Source: CAYZJV01 sp964478945
GTDB taxonomy: Bacteria; Spirochaetota; Spirochaetia; Sphaerochaetales; Sphaerochaetaceae
Assembly: GCA_964478945.1 (NCBI GenBank)
Contig: CAYZJV010000029.1
Coordinates: 1 to 35,400, forward strand
Direction: 5' to 3'
Length of the DNA stretch: 35,400 bases
Of this stretch, positions 8,218 through 15,898 are shown one piece after another. The notes beneath the pieces were generated by a model. The model made no database searches. It was not told where the DNA came from and saw nothing but the letters and a program-made list of their open reading frames with translations. Each line of letters starts with the position of its first letter. The stretch's first letter is position 1. A program made the position numbers and the translations under genes.

Positions 8218-8998
8218 ATTGCTTGGGGAACCTTCTTTGACCACCCTATCGGAAGCACATGTCGTGATAGTTGGATTGGGAGCGGTGGGGTCCTATGCGT
8301 TGGAGGTACTTGCCAGAAGTGGTGTGGGACACCTTCGTCTTGTCGATTTCGATACCGTCGGAATCACGAACATCAACCGCCAGTTGTTGGCCACCGACTC
8401 CACCATCGGAAGGGACAAGGTGTCGGTTGCACGCGAACGGGTAATGGATATCAATCCGGAGGCCGAAGTGGAAGCTCTCCAGCTGTTCGCCCACGAGGAT
8501 ACCCTATCGGTCATCCTTGCACCACCGGTCGATCTGGTCATCGATGCGATAGACTCCCTCACACCGAAACTTGCCTTGCTGGAAGGGCTCTACAGGCGTG
8601 GAATCCCCACCATCAGTTCGATGGGGGCCGCATTGCGAACCGATCCGTCCAAGATCACCACCGGAGATCTCATGGACACCAAGGGATGTCCCTTGGCAAA
8701 ACAGGTTCGCACGAAACTTCGCCGTCGAGGAATAGGACGAGGAATATTCACCGTCTATTCCACCGAACCGGTGCACTTCGAATACCGTGAACCCGAGGAA
8801 GAAACGCATGCCGAACACAATGAACAGATACTCGACCGGGGACGTGTGAGGAAGGTGCTCGGCAGCCTTCCCAGCATCACCGGAATGTTCGGTCTCCGCA
8901 TAGGACACGAAGCGGTATCCAGAATCCTCGAAATGAATGGTATAGCTACCCCAGGACAGGCCCTGGACCCAGGAAGCGTCGCATCCTCTACCATCTAG
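8186..8998 (+). CDS. tcdA: tRNA threonylcarbamoyladenosine dehydratase TcdA
   Basis: An E1-like, ATP-dependent enzyme that cyclises the t6A base at position 37 of tRNAs to ct6A. The N-terminal Rossmann segment GLGAVGSYALEVLARSGVG (about 32-50) binds ATP. DFDTVGITNINRQ and IDAIDSLTPK are conserved in the ThiF/MoeB/TcdA superfamily. The phrase CPLAKQVRTKLRRRGI (about 171) separates TcdA from MoeB and ThiF. There is no C-terminal rhodanese domain. Two starts are possible, 8186 and 8192; AAGGAG about 10 bases before 8186 favours the first. The gene overlaps the TatD-like gene, giving a coupled mntP-tatD-tcdA string. Confidence 0.88.
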   Translation: MDMRRFLRIGRLLGEPSLTTLSEAHVVIVGLGAVGSYALEVLARSGVGHLRLVDFDTVGITNINRQLLATDSTIGRDKVSVARERVMDINPEAEVEALQLFAHEDTLSVILAPPVDLVIDAIDSLTPKLALLEGLYRRGIPTISSMGAALRTDPSKITTGDLMDTKGCPLAKQVRTKLRRRGIGRGIFTVYSTEPVHFEYREPEEETHAEHNEQILDRGRVRKVLGSLPSITGMFGLRIGHEAVSRILEMNGIATPGQALDPGSVASSTI

Positions 8999-9029
8999 CC
9001 CTACGTTTCCTGCACTCACTCGGTAAAGT

Positions 9030-9043
9030 ATCCATAAATGGAT
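9030..9043. repeat. 14-base inverted repeat upstream of a lipoprotein gene
   Basis: ATCCAT-AA-ATGGAT is a perfect palindrome about 90 bases upstream of the lipoprotein start, in the 132-base gap after tcdA. It could be an operator; I do not see a convincing promoter pair beside it. Confidence 0.3.
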
Positions 9044-9130
9044 CCGCTACCCTCGTTTCGTTGGGAAATGAAGCGGAACGAACACTAAGGAAGTCTATTC
9101 CTCCGAACACCAAACCAGGAGGAATATAAT

Positions 9131-10165
9131 ATGGAATGGAAACGAATTTCGCCTCTCGTGATGATAGTGGCCATCGCATTGATGGTGGTGGCGGGATGTG
9201 ATCAGAACACCGGAGTGCCACACACAGGGTCGCTCACGATCGCATTGCAAACCGATCGGTCCGGTATGAGCCGCAACATCGATCCAAGTGGAACGGATCC
9301 TTTGGTGATCTCCAGTTTCACACTCAGTGGAACAGGACCCGAAAACCAAACATTGGGAACCGTCACCACAAGCGATACGACCATCACACTGGACAATCTG
9401 TTGCTGGGGGATTGGACATTCACCGCAACCGCGTACAACACCGATGGTGTCGCATTGGTCCAAGGAACGGTGAACACCCATGTGACCGACACCGACCACA
9501 CGGTGGAGATATCGCTGGAAGGAACGATGGGTCTCGGTTCATTTTCCCTCGTGTGCGATTGGAATGTGGCACAAACCAGTGAATTCACCACCATCGACAT
9601 GAAGCTGATCGACGGAAGTGGCAACGAGGTTGCCGGACTCACCACCGCCGAAGATTATGTGAACGGTAGCGCCACTCTCACAGGAACGAATATACCCGCA
9701 GGATTTTATACCGCGATCGCCACACTCAAGACGAAGGAGGAACTCATCGGAGGATTCGCCGAGAGTGTCCGCATCATCGATGGAACACTCAGCAGCGCCA
9801 GTCGTACGATCGATATCGGGCATATGGTCGATGGGGCTACGATCACCATAGTGGACAACACCACGGCTCCCGTCGAAGGAACCATTGCGGTTACTCCCGC
9901 CACACTGGCAGTCGGGGATCCGGCAACCCTCACCTACACTTTGGATGCCGGTCAAGATGTGGTGATGGAAGACCTCACCATACAGTGGTATTGTGATGGT
10001 GTTCCCATAGATGGTGCGACACAACCGGTCTACTCCATCACAGAGGTGTTGGGAGGAACATATAGATACGACGTAATCGCAAGCCTACCCGAAAGCGGAT
10101 CGGTAGGATCCTGCGGAGTTGAAATCTCCGTTGAAGTCACACCCCAACAAGTAATCGTACAATGA
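9131..10165 (+). CDS. Surface lipoprotein with beta-sandwich-like repeats
   Basis: A 344-residue lipoprotein with lipobox VVAGC (Cys at about 23) after a hydrophobic N-terminus. The mature part is rich in Thr, Gly, Val and Asp. It reads as three or four beta-rich modules: about 35-125 (SLTIALQTD ... LLLGDWTFTATAYN), 130-225 (GSFSLVCDWN ... IPAGFYTAIATL) and 245-340 (IAVTPATLAVGDPATLTYTLDAG ... GTYRYDVIASLPESG). The last module resembles an Ig-like or PKD-type domain. Such proteins are usually surface-exposed and may bind ligands or other surface proteins; no specific role can be assigned. AGGAGG 8 bases before the ATG supports the start. It converges on the thioesterase gene with a 9-base gap. 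Confidence 0.75.
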   Translation: MEWKRISPLVMIVAIALMVVAGCDQNTGVPHTGSLTIALQTDRSGMSRNIDPSGTDPLVISSFTLSGTGPENQTLGTVTTSDTTITLDNLLLGDWTFTATAYNTDGVALVQGTVNTHVTDTDHTVEISLEGTMGLGSFSLVCDWNVAQTSEFTTIDMKLIDGSGNEVAGLTTAEDYVNGSATLTGTNIPAGFYTAIATLKTKEELIGGFAESVRIIDGTLSSASRTIDIGHMVDGATITIVDNTTAPVEGTIAVTPATLAVGDPATLTYTLDAGQDVVMEDLTIQWYCDGVPIDGATQPVYSITEVLGGTYRYDVIASLPESGSVGSCGVEISVEVTPQQVIVQ

Positions 10166-10174
10166 TGCGAATGC

Positions 10175-10582
10175 TCATAAGAGAGAAGCGGCCTGGGCGA
10201 ACCATGGTTCGAACGGTTCGGGTCGTTTCGTATCGAGATTCAACGAGGCGACCTTCACATGCAAGGTCGCCAATTCCTGAGTCCCACGCATCACCCGCTG
10301 TAGGAATACCATCGAAAAGCGTTTCGATTGCTCCAATGTGGTGACCACAGTAAGCAAATCATCGAGCAAGGCAGGAGCATGGTAGACCACTTCGATCGAC
10401 TTCACAACGAAGGCGATCCTCTTCCGGTCCATCAGCTCTGCCTGCCCAGGCCTATCGGCCGATACCAGACGCAACAATTCCGTGCGTGCGTGTTCGGCGA
10501 AATCGAGATACTTCGCATGGTACACGATGCCACCGGCATCGGTATCGCTGTAATAGACACGAACGGGAAATTCAAAAGCCAT
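10175..10582 (-). CDS. ybgC: YbgC-type acyl-CoA thioesterase
   Basis: A 135-residue single hot-dog-fold enzyme. The catalytic signature YYSDTDAGGIVYHAKYLDF (about 9-27) contains the Asp found in YbgC and 4-hydroxybenzoyl-CoA thioesterases, followed by the helix EHARTELLR. It hydrolyses acyl-CoA or acyl-ACP thioesters. In Proteobacteria ybgC sits beside tol-pal; here it is the last gene of the lysine operon, 9 bases after lysA, so its partner is not obvious. Confidence 0.85.
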   Translation of the reverse strand: MAFEFPVRVYYSDTDAGGIVYHAKYLDFAEHARTELLRLVSADRPGQAELMDRKRIAFVVKSIEVVYHAPALLDDLLTVVTTLEQSKRFSMVFLQRVMRGTQELATLHVKVASLNLDTKRPEPFEPWFAQAASLL

Positions 10583-10591
10583 GCCGCATCC

Positions 10592-11836
10592 TCAGAAATT
10601 CAATGTAGCGAACAAGTCGTCCATCGTCTCGGCCCTTCTGATCATCCGTACCGAACCATCAGCTTGCAACAGATACTCCGCCGAACGAAGTTTGGCATTG
10701 TAATTGAATCCCATCGCATGACCATGCGCACCGGTATCATGGATCACCACCACATCTCCCGGTTCGATGACCGGCAAATTCCTATCGATGGCGAACTTGT
10801 CGTTGTTCTCACAAAGGGAACCGGTCACATCGTAGGTCTCGGTGGCCTCCTGGTTTTCCTTACCCACCACAGTGATATGGTGGTAGGCACCATACAAGGC
10901 AGGTCGCATGAGATTGGCCATCGAGGAATCGAGACCCACATACTTCTTGTACTTCTCGGTCACATGCCGCACCTTCGATACGAGGTAACCATAGGGACCG
11001 GTGATCATCCGACCACACTCGAATACGATGTTGAGCGGATCAAGTCCCGACGGAACGATCATATCCCCATACAGCTTCTTGATCTCGTTTCCCACCCATT
11101 GGAGGTCCATCGCCTTTTGATCGGGACGATAGGGGATACCGACACCACCACCCATGTTCACGAACTCCAAACTGATTCCCAACTCATCCTTGAGTCGGAT
11201 CGCCTGGGTGAACAGCATCCTTGCCGTCTCCACGATATAGCTGCCTTCGAGTTCGTTCGATGCGACCATGGTGTGGAGTGCGAAGCGTTTGGCACCCAAA
11301 TCCCTCGCTTTTTTGTAAGCGGGAACCAATTGGTCGGTGGTCACACCATATTTGGCCTCGACAGGATTGCCGATGATCGCATTTCCGGTACGTCCACTTC
11401 CGGGATTGTATCTGAAGGAGATCAATTCGGGGATTCCCACGGAACCATTGAGCATATCGATATGTGTGATATCGTCAAGATTGATCACGGCTCCCATCCC
11501 GTAGGCTTTCCTGAATTCCTCGACTGGAGTATCGTTGCTGGTGAACATGATGTCTTCACCGGTAATCCCAGCCTGTTCGGAGAGCACCAGTTCGGGCAAT
11601 GAGCTGCAGTCGGCTCCAAATCCCTCGTCCTTCATTATCTTGAGGATCTCGGGATTGGGACATGCCTTCACCGCATAATAATTCTTGAATCCGGGAACCC
11701 AGGAGAAGGCCTCCTTGAAGGCCTTCGCATTGGCCCGTATGGCCTTCTCATCGTACAGGTGAAATGGTGTGGGATATTCATTGGCCAAGGCGAGCATACG
11801 CTCGGAACTTAAAGGCAATTTCTTTTCACTCATCAT
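10592..11836 (-). CDS. lysA: Diaminopimelate decarboxylase LysA
   Basis: This PLP enzyme converts meso-diaminopimelate to L-lysine. The PLP lysine is in YYAVKACPNPEIL (about residue 57). GADCSSLPELVLS, the glycine loop NMGGGVGIPY (about 223), ECGR (about 263) and the substrate-site Cys in SLCENNDKFA (about 350) are all present. The usual GLHCHIGSQ stretch reads ALHTMVASNEL, so this is a divergent LysA branch. The ATG overlaps the dapL stop by 4 bases, so the two are translationally coupled. Confidence 0.92.
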   Translation of the reverse strand: MMSEKKLPLSSERMLALANEYPTPFHLYDEKAIRANAKAFKEAFSWVPGFKNYYAVKACPNPEILKIMKDEGFGADCSSLPELVLSEQAGITGEDIMFTSNDTPVEEFRKAYGMGAVINLDDITHIDMLNGSVGIPELISFRYNPGSGRTGNAIIGNPVEAKYGVTTDQLVPAYKKARDLGAKRFALHTMVASNELEGSYIVETARMLFTQAIRLKDELGISLEFVNMGGGVGIPYRPDQKAMDLQWVGNEIKKLYGDMIVPSGLDPLNIVFECGRMITGPYGYLVSKVRHVTEKYKKYVGLDSSMANLMRPALYGAYHHITVVGKENQEATETYDVTGSLCENNDKFAIDRNLPVIEPGDVVVIHDTGAHGHAMGFNYNAKLRSAEYLLQADGSVRMIRRAETMDDLFATLNF

Positions 11837-13077
11837 CTATTCCCCTCTTCAACGATCAAATTCCGTTTGATGCTCTCCACTGCTGCTTGAATATTTTCAC
11901 GGTGACCGAAGGCACTCACACGGATGAATTGCTCACCCGCCGCTCCGAATCCGGAACCGGGAGTCGCGATCACCTGGCACTGCTGAAGCAACTGGTCGAA
12001 GAAGTCCCAAGATTTCATTCCGCCTGGAGTCTTGACCCAGAGGTACGGAGCATTGTCTCCACCGAACACGGTGAGTCCCACCGATCGGAGTCCTTCACGT
12101 ATGATGCGGGCATTCTCCATGTAATAGGCGATGATTTCACGCGATTGGGCAAGTCCTTCCTTCGAGAGAACGGCCAATCCGCCATATTGGGCGATGTTGC
12201 TCGCACCATTGAAGAAGGTGACCTGACGACGGAACCACATCCGGTGCAATTCACCCGGTTCGGAATCCTCGGCTACCAACTCCTTGGGAACGATCGTCCA
12301 TCCCAACCGTACCCCGGTGAAGCCGGCGAATTTGGAGAAACTGTTGATCTCGATCGCACATTCGCGTGCTCCGGGAATCTCGAAAATAGTCCTTGGCAGG
12401 GATTCGTCGGCGATGTATTCGGCATAGGCTGCATCGAACACGATCACCGCCTTATGCGTTCTCGCATAGTCTACAAAAGACTGTAGTTGCGCATGCGTAG
12501 CGACTGCTCCAGTGGGATTGTTGGGACTGCAAAGGTAGATGAGGTCGACCTTTTCGGCAGGTGGTTCGGGAAAGAACCCGTTTTCTTCGGTCCCGGCCAG
12601 ATAGACGAATCCGTCATACTCGCCCTTCGCCTTATCGAACAATCCCGTTCTTCCCGAAACCACGTTCGAATCGACATACACCGGATACGCAGGATCCTGA
12701 ACGGCAACCACATTGTCCGAATCGAAGATCGATTGGATATTGGCGGCATCGGCCTTCGCTCCATCGCTTACGAAAAATTCATCCGCAGCGATATCGACTC
12801 CCAAACTCTTGTAATAGCCCGAGAGCGCCTCCCTCAAGGGGGTGTCGCCCTGCTCATCACCGTATCCGGTGTAGGTGTCGGCATTGCCGAGGCGATCCAC
12901 CTTGGCATGCAATCCATCAAGTACGGCCTCGGGCAAGGCCTCGGTCGTATTGCCGATGCCCAACTTGTGCAACTTCGCACCCGGATGGGCCTCCTGATAA
13001 ATCCTTGCCCTGCGGGCTATCTCCGGAAAGAGATACCCGGCCGACAATTTACGATAATTCCTGTTGATAGTAGCCAT
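11833..13077 (-). CDS. dapL: LL-diaminopimelate aminotransferase DapL
   Basis: This enzyme converts tetrahydrodipicolinate straight to LL-diaminopimelate, bypassing the succinylated or acetylated DapC-E steps. It is a fold-type I PLP enzyme of 414 residues, the usual size. The PLP lysine is in SFSKFAGFTGVRLGW (about 270). CSPNNPTG (about 183), DAAYAEYI and the N-terminal RNYRKLSAGYLFPEI are diagnostic. The start at 13077 is chosen because AAGGATG precedes it and DapL proteins begin at this point. Its presence with dapA, dapB and lysA gives most of a lysine and peptidoglycan precursor route; dapF is not in the window. Confidence 0.93.
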   Translation of the reverse strand: MATINRNYRKLSAGYLFPEIARRARIYQEAHPGAKLHKLGIGNTTEALPEAVLDGLHAKVDRLGNADTYTGYGDEQGDTPLREALSGYYKSLGVDIAADEFFVSDGAKADAANIQSIFDSDNVVAVQDPAYPVYVDSNVVSGRTGLFDKAKGEYDGFVYLAGTEENGFFPEPPAEKVDLIYLCSPNNPTGAVATHAQLQSFVDYARTHKAVIVFDAAYAEYIADESLPRTIFEIPGARECAIEINSFSKFAGFTGVRLGWTIVPKELVAEDSEPGELHRMWFRRQVTFFNGASNIAQYGGLAVLSKEGLAQSREIIAYYMENARIIREGLRSVGLTVFGGDNAPYLWVKTPGGMKSWDFFDQLLQQCQVIATPGSGFGAAGEQFIRVSAFGHRENIQAAVESIKRNLIVEEGNR

Positions 13078-13108
13078 GTGACATCCTTTTAAAAATTTAT
13101 GTGCACGA

Positions 13109-14005
13109 TCATCTGTTGCGGACCACATCGAGCGGAGCAAGGGCATTCATGATCTGCTTCCTGTGCTCCTCGTTCTCCAAGGAACACATCGGCAGACGGA
13201 ACTCCTCTTCACACCAACCGTAGGCGGCCATGGCCGTCTTGATGGGAATCGGGTTCGTCTCACAGAAACAAGAAGCGAAGAACGGCGCGAGATTCTTCTC
13301 CCATGCACGAGCCTTCACGATATCCCCATCCAATGCAGCATGGATCATCGTCACCATCTGCGAAGGAATCAGGTTGGAGGCGACCGAGATCACTCCATCA
13401 CCACCCGCTTCGATCAAATCCACCGCAATGTTATCATCTCCGCTCAATACTGCAAAGTCCCCGGGACTCCTGGCGATCACATCCTTCATCTGATCGAGAT
13501 TGCCGGAGGCTTCCTTGACCGCAACTATGTTGGGACAATCTGTTGCCAGTTTCACCAACGTATCGGTTTCGATATTCACTCCGGTCCTTCCCTTGATGTT
13601 GTAGAGGATACAAGGAATACCAACCGAATCGGCGATCGTCCTGAAATGGAGATACAGCCCCTTCTGGGTCGGCTTGTTGTAATAGGGATTCACGAGCAAC
13701 AGGGCATCAACTCCAGCGGTCTCGGCATGCTTTGAAAGCCGTACCGCCTCACTGGTGGCGTTCGAGCCGGTACCCGCGATCACGGGAACCCTGCGATCGG
13801 CGATCTCGACGGTGGTCGCGATCACCCTGTCATGCTCGGCATGACTCAAGGTCGGGCTCTCACCAGTGGTGCCACATGGGACCAATCCATCGATTCCTTG
13901 TGCGATCTGAAACTCGATGATGCGCTTGAATGCCTTGGCATCAACCAAACCATATCTGGTGAAAGGGGTTACCAGTGCCGTGTATACTCCGCTGAATCTC
14001 TTCAT
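13109..14005 (-). CDS. dapA: 4-hydroxy-tetrahydrodipicolinate synthase DapA (operon copy)
   Basis: It condenses pyruvate with aspartate semialdehyde in the first committed step to lysine and DAP. The TIM-barrel protein has GTTGESPTL (about 43), NPYYNKP (about 106), the catalytic Tyr and Arg in YNIKGRT (about 132-138), the Schiff-base Lys in VAVKEAS and the GGDGVISVASN loop. The start at 14005 is preceded by AAGGAG at ideal spacing. It lies 37 bases after dapB and 31 bases before dapL. A second DapA is encoded at 15899. Confidence 0.92.
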   Translation of the reverse strand: MKRFSGVYTALVTPFTRYGLVDAKAFKRIIEFQIAQGIDGLVPCGTTGESPTLSHAEHDRVIATTVEIADRRVPVIAGTGSNATSEAVRLSKHAETAGVDALLLVNPYYNKPTQKGLYLHFRTIADSVGIPCILYNIKGRTGVNIETDTLVKLATDCPNIVAVKEASGNLDQMKDVIARSPGDFAVLSGDDNIAVDLIEAGGDGVISVASNLIPSQMVTMIHAALDGDIVKARAWEKNLAPFFASCFCETNPIPIKTAMAAYGWCEEEFRLPMCSLENEEHRKQIMNALAPLDVVRNR

Positions 14006-14042
14006 ATTCCTCTCCTTTGCGCCTACGCGCATCTTGTTCGTA

Positions 14043-14798
14043 TCATCCCGTAAGGTCGGCCATCATATCGTCGATGGAGAAGAATCCCTTCTTCCCATCG
14101 GCAATCCATGAGGCCGCCTGCAATGCCCCCGCTGCAAACCCTTCGCGACTTCTGGCACGATGGGTGATCTCTATCGAATCGACGGGGCTGTCGAAGATCA
14201 GGGTATGGGTTCCGGGATTGGAACCTCCCCTCGCGGCACTCAGATGTATCTCAGAGTCCTTGCGCTTCCTATCCAACCTTGCCGACTCCAACCGGTCCTT
14301 TCCGGACAATTCCTCCAATAGGATGTTGCCGAGCATGAGCGATGTTCCCGAAGGACTGTCGCCTTTTCCCGCATGGAACAATTCCTGTACCACCGGATCA
14401 TAGGAAGGGAACTTGTCCATCACCCTGGCCGCATGGCGGACGATGGAAAAGAACAGGTGCACTCCTATCGCAAAGTTCCCCGACCAGATGATCGAACACG
14501 ATCCTTCCTTCAACGAATCACGGATCGAATCCATTCGATCATACCAACCGGTGGTGGCGATCACCGCCGGAATTCGTGTCTCGGCGTAGCATCGGATACG
14601 ATCCTCGATCCCCTCGGGCACCGAAAACTCAATGACCGCTTCGGCTCCTTCGATCGCCTTGGCATCAACATCCTTGGCAGTCACTTCCGGACCCTGCGCA
14701 TGTGGGTCGATTATCGCAACCACCTCATGTCCCTCACGCAACGCCAATTCCCGGACCACATGACCCATTCGACCAAATCCCACGATTGCCATTCGCAT
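14043..14798 (-). CDS. dapB: 4-hydroxy-tetrahydrodipicolinate reductase DapB (operon copy), altered active site
   Basis: It should reduce the DapA product to tetrahydrodipicolinate with NAD(P)H. The Rossmann motif VGFGRMG (about 6-12), SVPEG, TTGWYDR, SGNFAIGVHLF and GDSPSGTS are present at the usual places in a 251-residue protein. In the motif E-x-H-H-x-x-K-x-D-x-P-S-G-T the first His, the proposed catalytic acid (His159 in E. coli), is Phe141; His142 and the Lys three residues on remain. The enzyme may be slower or specialised. It is the first gene of the lysine operon, with GAGGAGG before the ATG and a promoter at 14866-14894. Confidence 0.88.
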   Translation of the reverse strand: MRMAIVGFGRMGHVVRELALREGHEVVAIIDPHAQGPEVTAKDVDAKAIEGAEAVIEFSVPEGIEDRIRCYAETRIPAVIATTGWYDRMDSIRDSLKEGSCSIIWSGNFAIGVHLFFSIVRHAARVMDKFPSYDPVVQELFHAGKGDSPSGTSLMLGNILLEELSGKDRLESARLDRKRKDSEIHLSAARGGSNPGTHTLIFDSPVDSIEITHRARSREGFAAGALQAASWIADGKKGFFSIDDMMADLTG

Positions 14799-14865
14799 AC
14801 AACCTCCTCGCCCCGCATTCGATCGAATGGAGGCATTCTAGCAGAATTACAACATTATGTCTATA

Positions 14866-14894
14866 ATAATAACAATATGTTTTTATAATAACAA
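14866..14894 (-). promoter_or_regulatory. Promoter of the lysine operon
   Basis: On the minus strand TTGTTA (14889-14894) and TATTAT (14866-14871) are separated by 17 bases, 68 bases upstream of the dapB start. The surrounding DNA is almost pure A/T. No lysine riboswitch is visible in the 104-base gap. Confidence 0.55.
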
Positions 14895-14908
14895 AATTAT
14901 TATTATAA
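14883..14908. repeat. AT-only inverted repeat at the end of the regulator gene
   Basis: TTATAATAA and TTATTATAA are 9-base arms with an 8-base spacer. The repeat overlaps the stop codon of the FCD regulator gene and the -35 of the lysine operon promoter. It may be an operator or a weak terminator. Confidence 0.3.
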
Positions 14909-15658
14909 GATCGGACCAGAACCCTCTCCATGCATTTTTTTATACTCATTCCAATACTGAGTGACATCCTTGATCAGCTTTGTGATGTGGTCGATCATAC
15001 ATGCCTCCGAATCCTCGACATCGTGGTTTCTCAACGCCTTGAGGATACGGTCATGGAAATTCGAATAATTGTCCCCCACACGATGTCGCAATTCTTCAAA
15101 GAGTTGCGATTGTTGGCCCATAGTGGAAAGCATCATATACAACGAGAAGAGCGCCTTGTTCTTGGATGCCTTGGCGATACCACTGTGGAAATTGATATCG
15201 TCGTTCGCAATACTCTGGTGATCGCGGGAGTGGCTCTGTTGGTTGAGCAGACACTCCTCCAGCTCCCCAAGCTCTCCTTCGGTGATCCTTTGGGCCGCCA
15301 GACGGGCGGTTTGGCGTTCTATTGCCATCCTGGCCTCCAGCACCATGAGAAAATTCTCCAAGACATTGCTGTTGATCAAATCATCAAGGCTCTTCTTATA
15401 ATAATCGATCTCCAATGACGTGTTGGCCGCCTCGATCACCTGTTTCCCAAGCGAAGTGATGGAACGTCCCTTGTATCCGTGTTTCTCCACATATCCGAGC
15501 ACCTCGAGTTGGTTCAGTTCCCTGCCCACAGTGGCGCTGCTCACCTCGATACCCTTCTCATTGAACGCATTCACAATGTACCAGGATCCCACCGGGTCTT
15601 CAGATTCGTTGATGATCTCCAATATATGCTTCTTCCACTTGTCCTTTGTGATGTCCAA
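14903..15658 (-). CDS. Transcription regulator: RNase R-type winged helix joined to an FCD domain
   Basis: A cytosolic DNA-binding regulator of about 251 residues. The N-terminal part (about 10-75, counted from the chosen start) reads ILEIINESEDPVGSWYIV ... SSATVGRELNQLEVLGYV ... GRSITSLGKQVIE. This matches the winged helix found in NrpR and RNase R (HTH_12) better than a GntR helix. The C-terminal part (about 85-235) is an all-helical FCD ligand domain, as in FadR-type regulators, with the metal/ligand Asp and His pattern NDDINFHSGIAKAS, HDRILKALRNHD and MIDHITKL. The TTG at 15658 is preferred because GGGAGGG stands just before it. The TTG at 15700 has no ribosome site and coincides with a likely -10. 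It is divergent from dapA2, whose promoter carries a palindromic operator. Confidence 0.8.
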   Translation of the reverse strand: MDITKDKWKKHILEIINESEDPVGSWYIVNAFNEKGIEVSSATVGRELNQLEVLGYVEKHGYKGRSITSLGKQVIEAANTSLEIDYYKKSLDDLINSNVLENFLMVLEARMAIERQTARLAAQRITEGELGELEECLLNQQSHSRDHQSIANDDINFHSGIAKASKNKALFSLYMMLSTMGQQSQLFEELRHRVGDNYSNFHDRILKALRNHDVEDSEACMIDHITKLIKDVTQYWNEYKKMHGEGSGPIL

Positions 15659-15699
15659 GGTATCCCTCCCATGCCACGAAAATTTCGCAATGTGTTTCA

Positions 15700-15705
15700 A
15701 GTATA
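15700..15705 (-). promoter_or_regulatory. Possible -10 element of the regulator gene
   Basis: TATACT on the minus strand lies about 42 bases before the preferred TTG start; TGGAAA at the right distance could be a poor -35. If this is the promoter, transcription begins inside the longer alternative reading frame, supporting the shorter protein. Confidence 0.35.
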
Positions 15706-15754
15706 ATACAGCGCTCCCATGCTTTCCACACTATTCGTTAATTATTCCTAATAT

Positions 15755-15764
15755 GATGAGTAGC
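15755..15764. promoter_or_regulatory. Operator half-site upstream of the regulator gene
   Basis: GATGAGTAGC, followed by AA, matches 9 of 10 bases of the TATGAGTAGC half-site seen at dapA2 and at the transporter operon. It lies about 50 bases upstream of the regulator's possible -10, so autoregulation is conceivable. Confidence 0.4.
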
Positions 15765-15822
15765 AACAATTATAGCCCAAGAACTACATATGATGCAATG
15801 GAATATCTTTCAACTGTTTTTC

Positions 15823-15851
15823 TTGACTTGGGAAGCCGGAGGGTTTAAACT
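15823..15851 (+). promoter_or_regulatory. Promoter of dapA2
   Basis: TTGACT (15823-15828) and TAAACT (15846-15851) are separated by 17 bases. The expected transcription start falls within the operator palindrome that begins 7 bases after the -10. Confidence 0.65.
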
Positions 15852-15857
15852 ACTACC

Positions 15858-15875
15858 ACTCATAGTATGAGTAGC
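15858..15875. promoter_or_regulatory. Palindromic operator at dapA2
   Basis: ACTCATA-G-TATGAGT is a perfect 15-base palindrome (15858-15872), extended on the right to TATGAGTAGC. The same half-site occurs at the transporter operon and, with one change, upstream of the divergent regulator gene. Its place at the start of transcription fits repression by the adjacent FCD regulator. Confidence 0.6.
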
Positions 15876-15898
15876 ATATACGCAATAAGGAGTCAGCC

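Noticed and set aside
10328..11602. Long plus-strand open frame opposite ybgC and lysA (424 codons)
   Set aside because: It is antisense to well-supported genes, rich in His, Arg and Asp in a way typical of reverse-complement artefacts, and has no family-like motif or ribosome site.
14799..14902. Lysine riboswitch in the leader of the dapB-dapA-dapL-lysA operon
   Set aside because: The gap is only 104 bases, nearly pure A/T in half its length, and shows none of the five-helix lysine riboswitch core.
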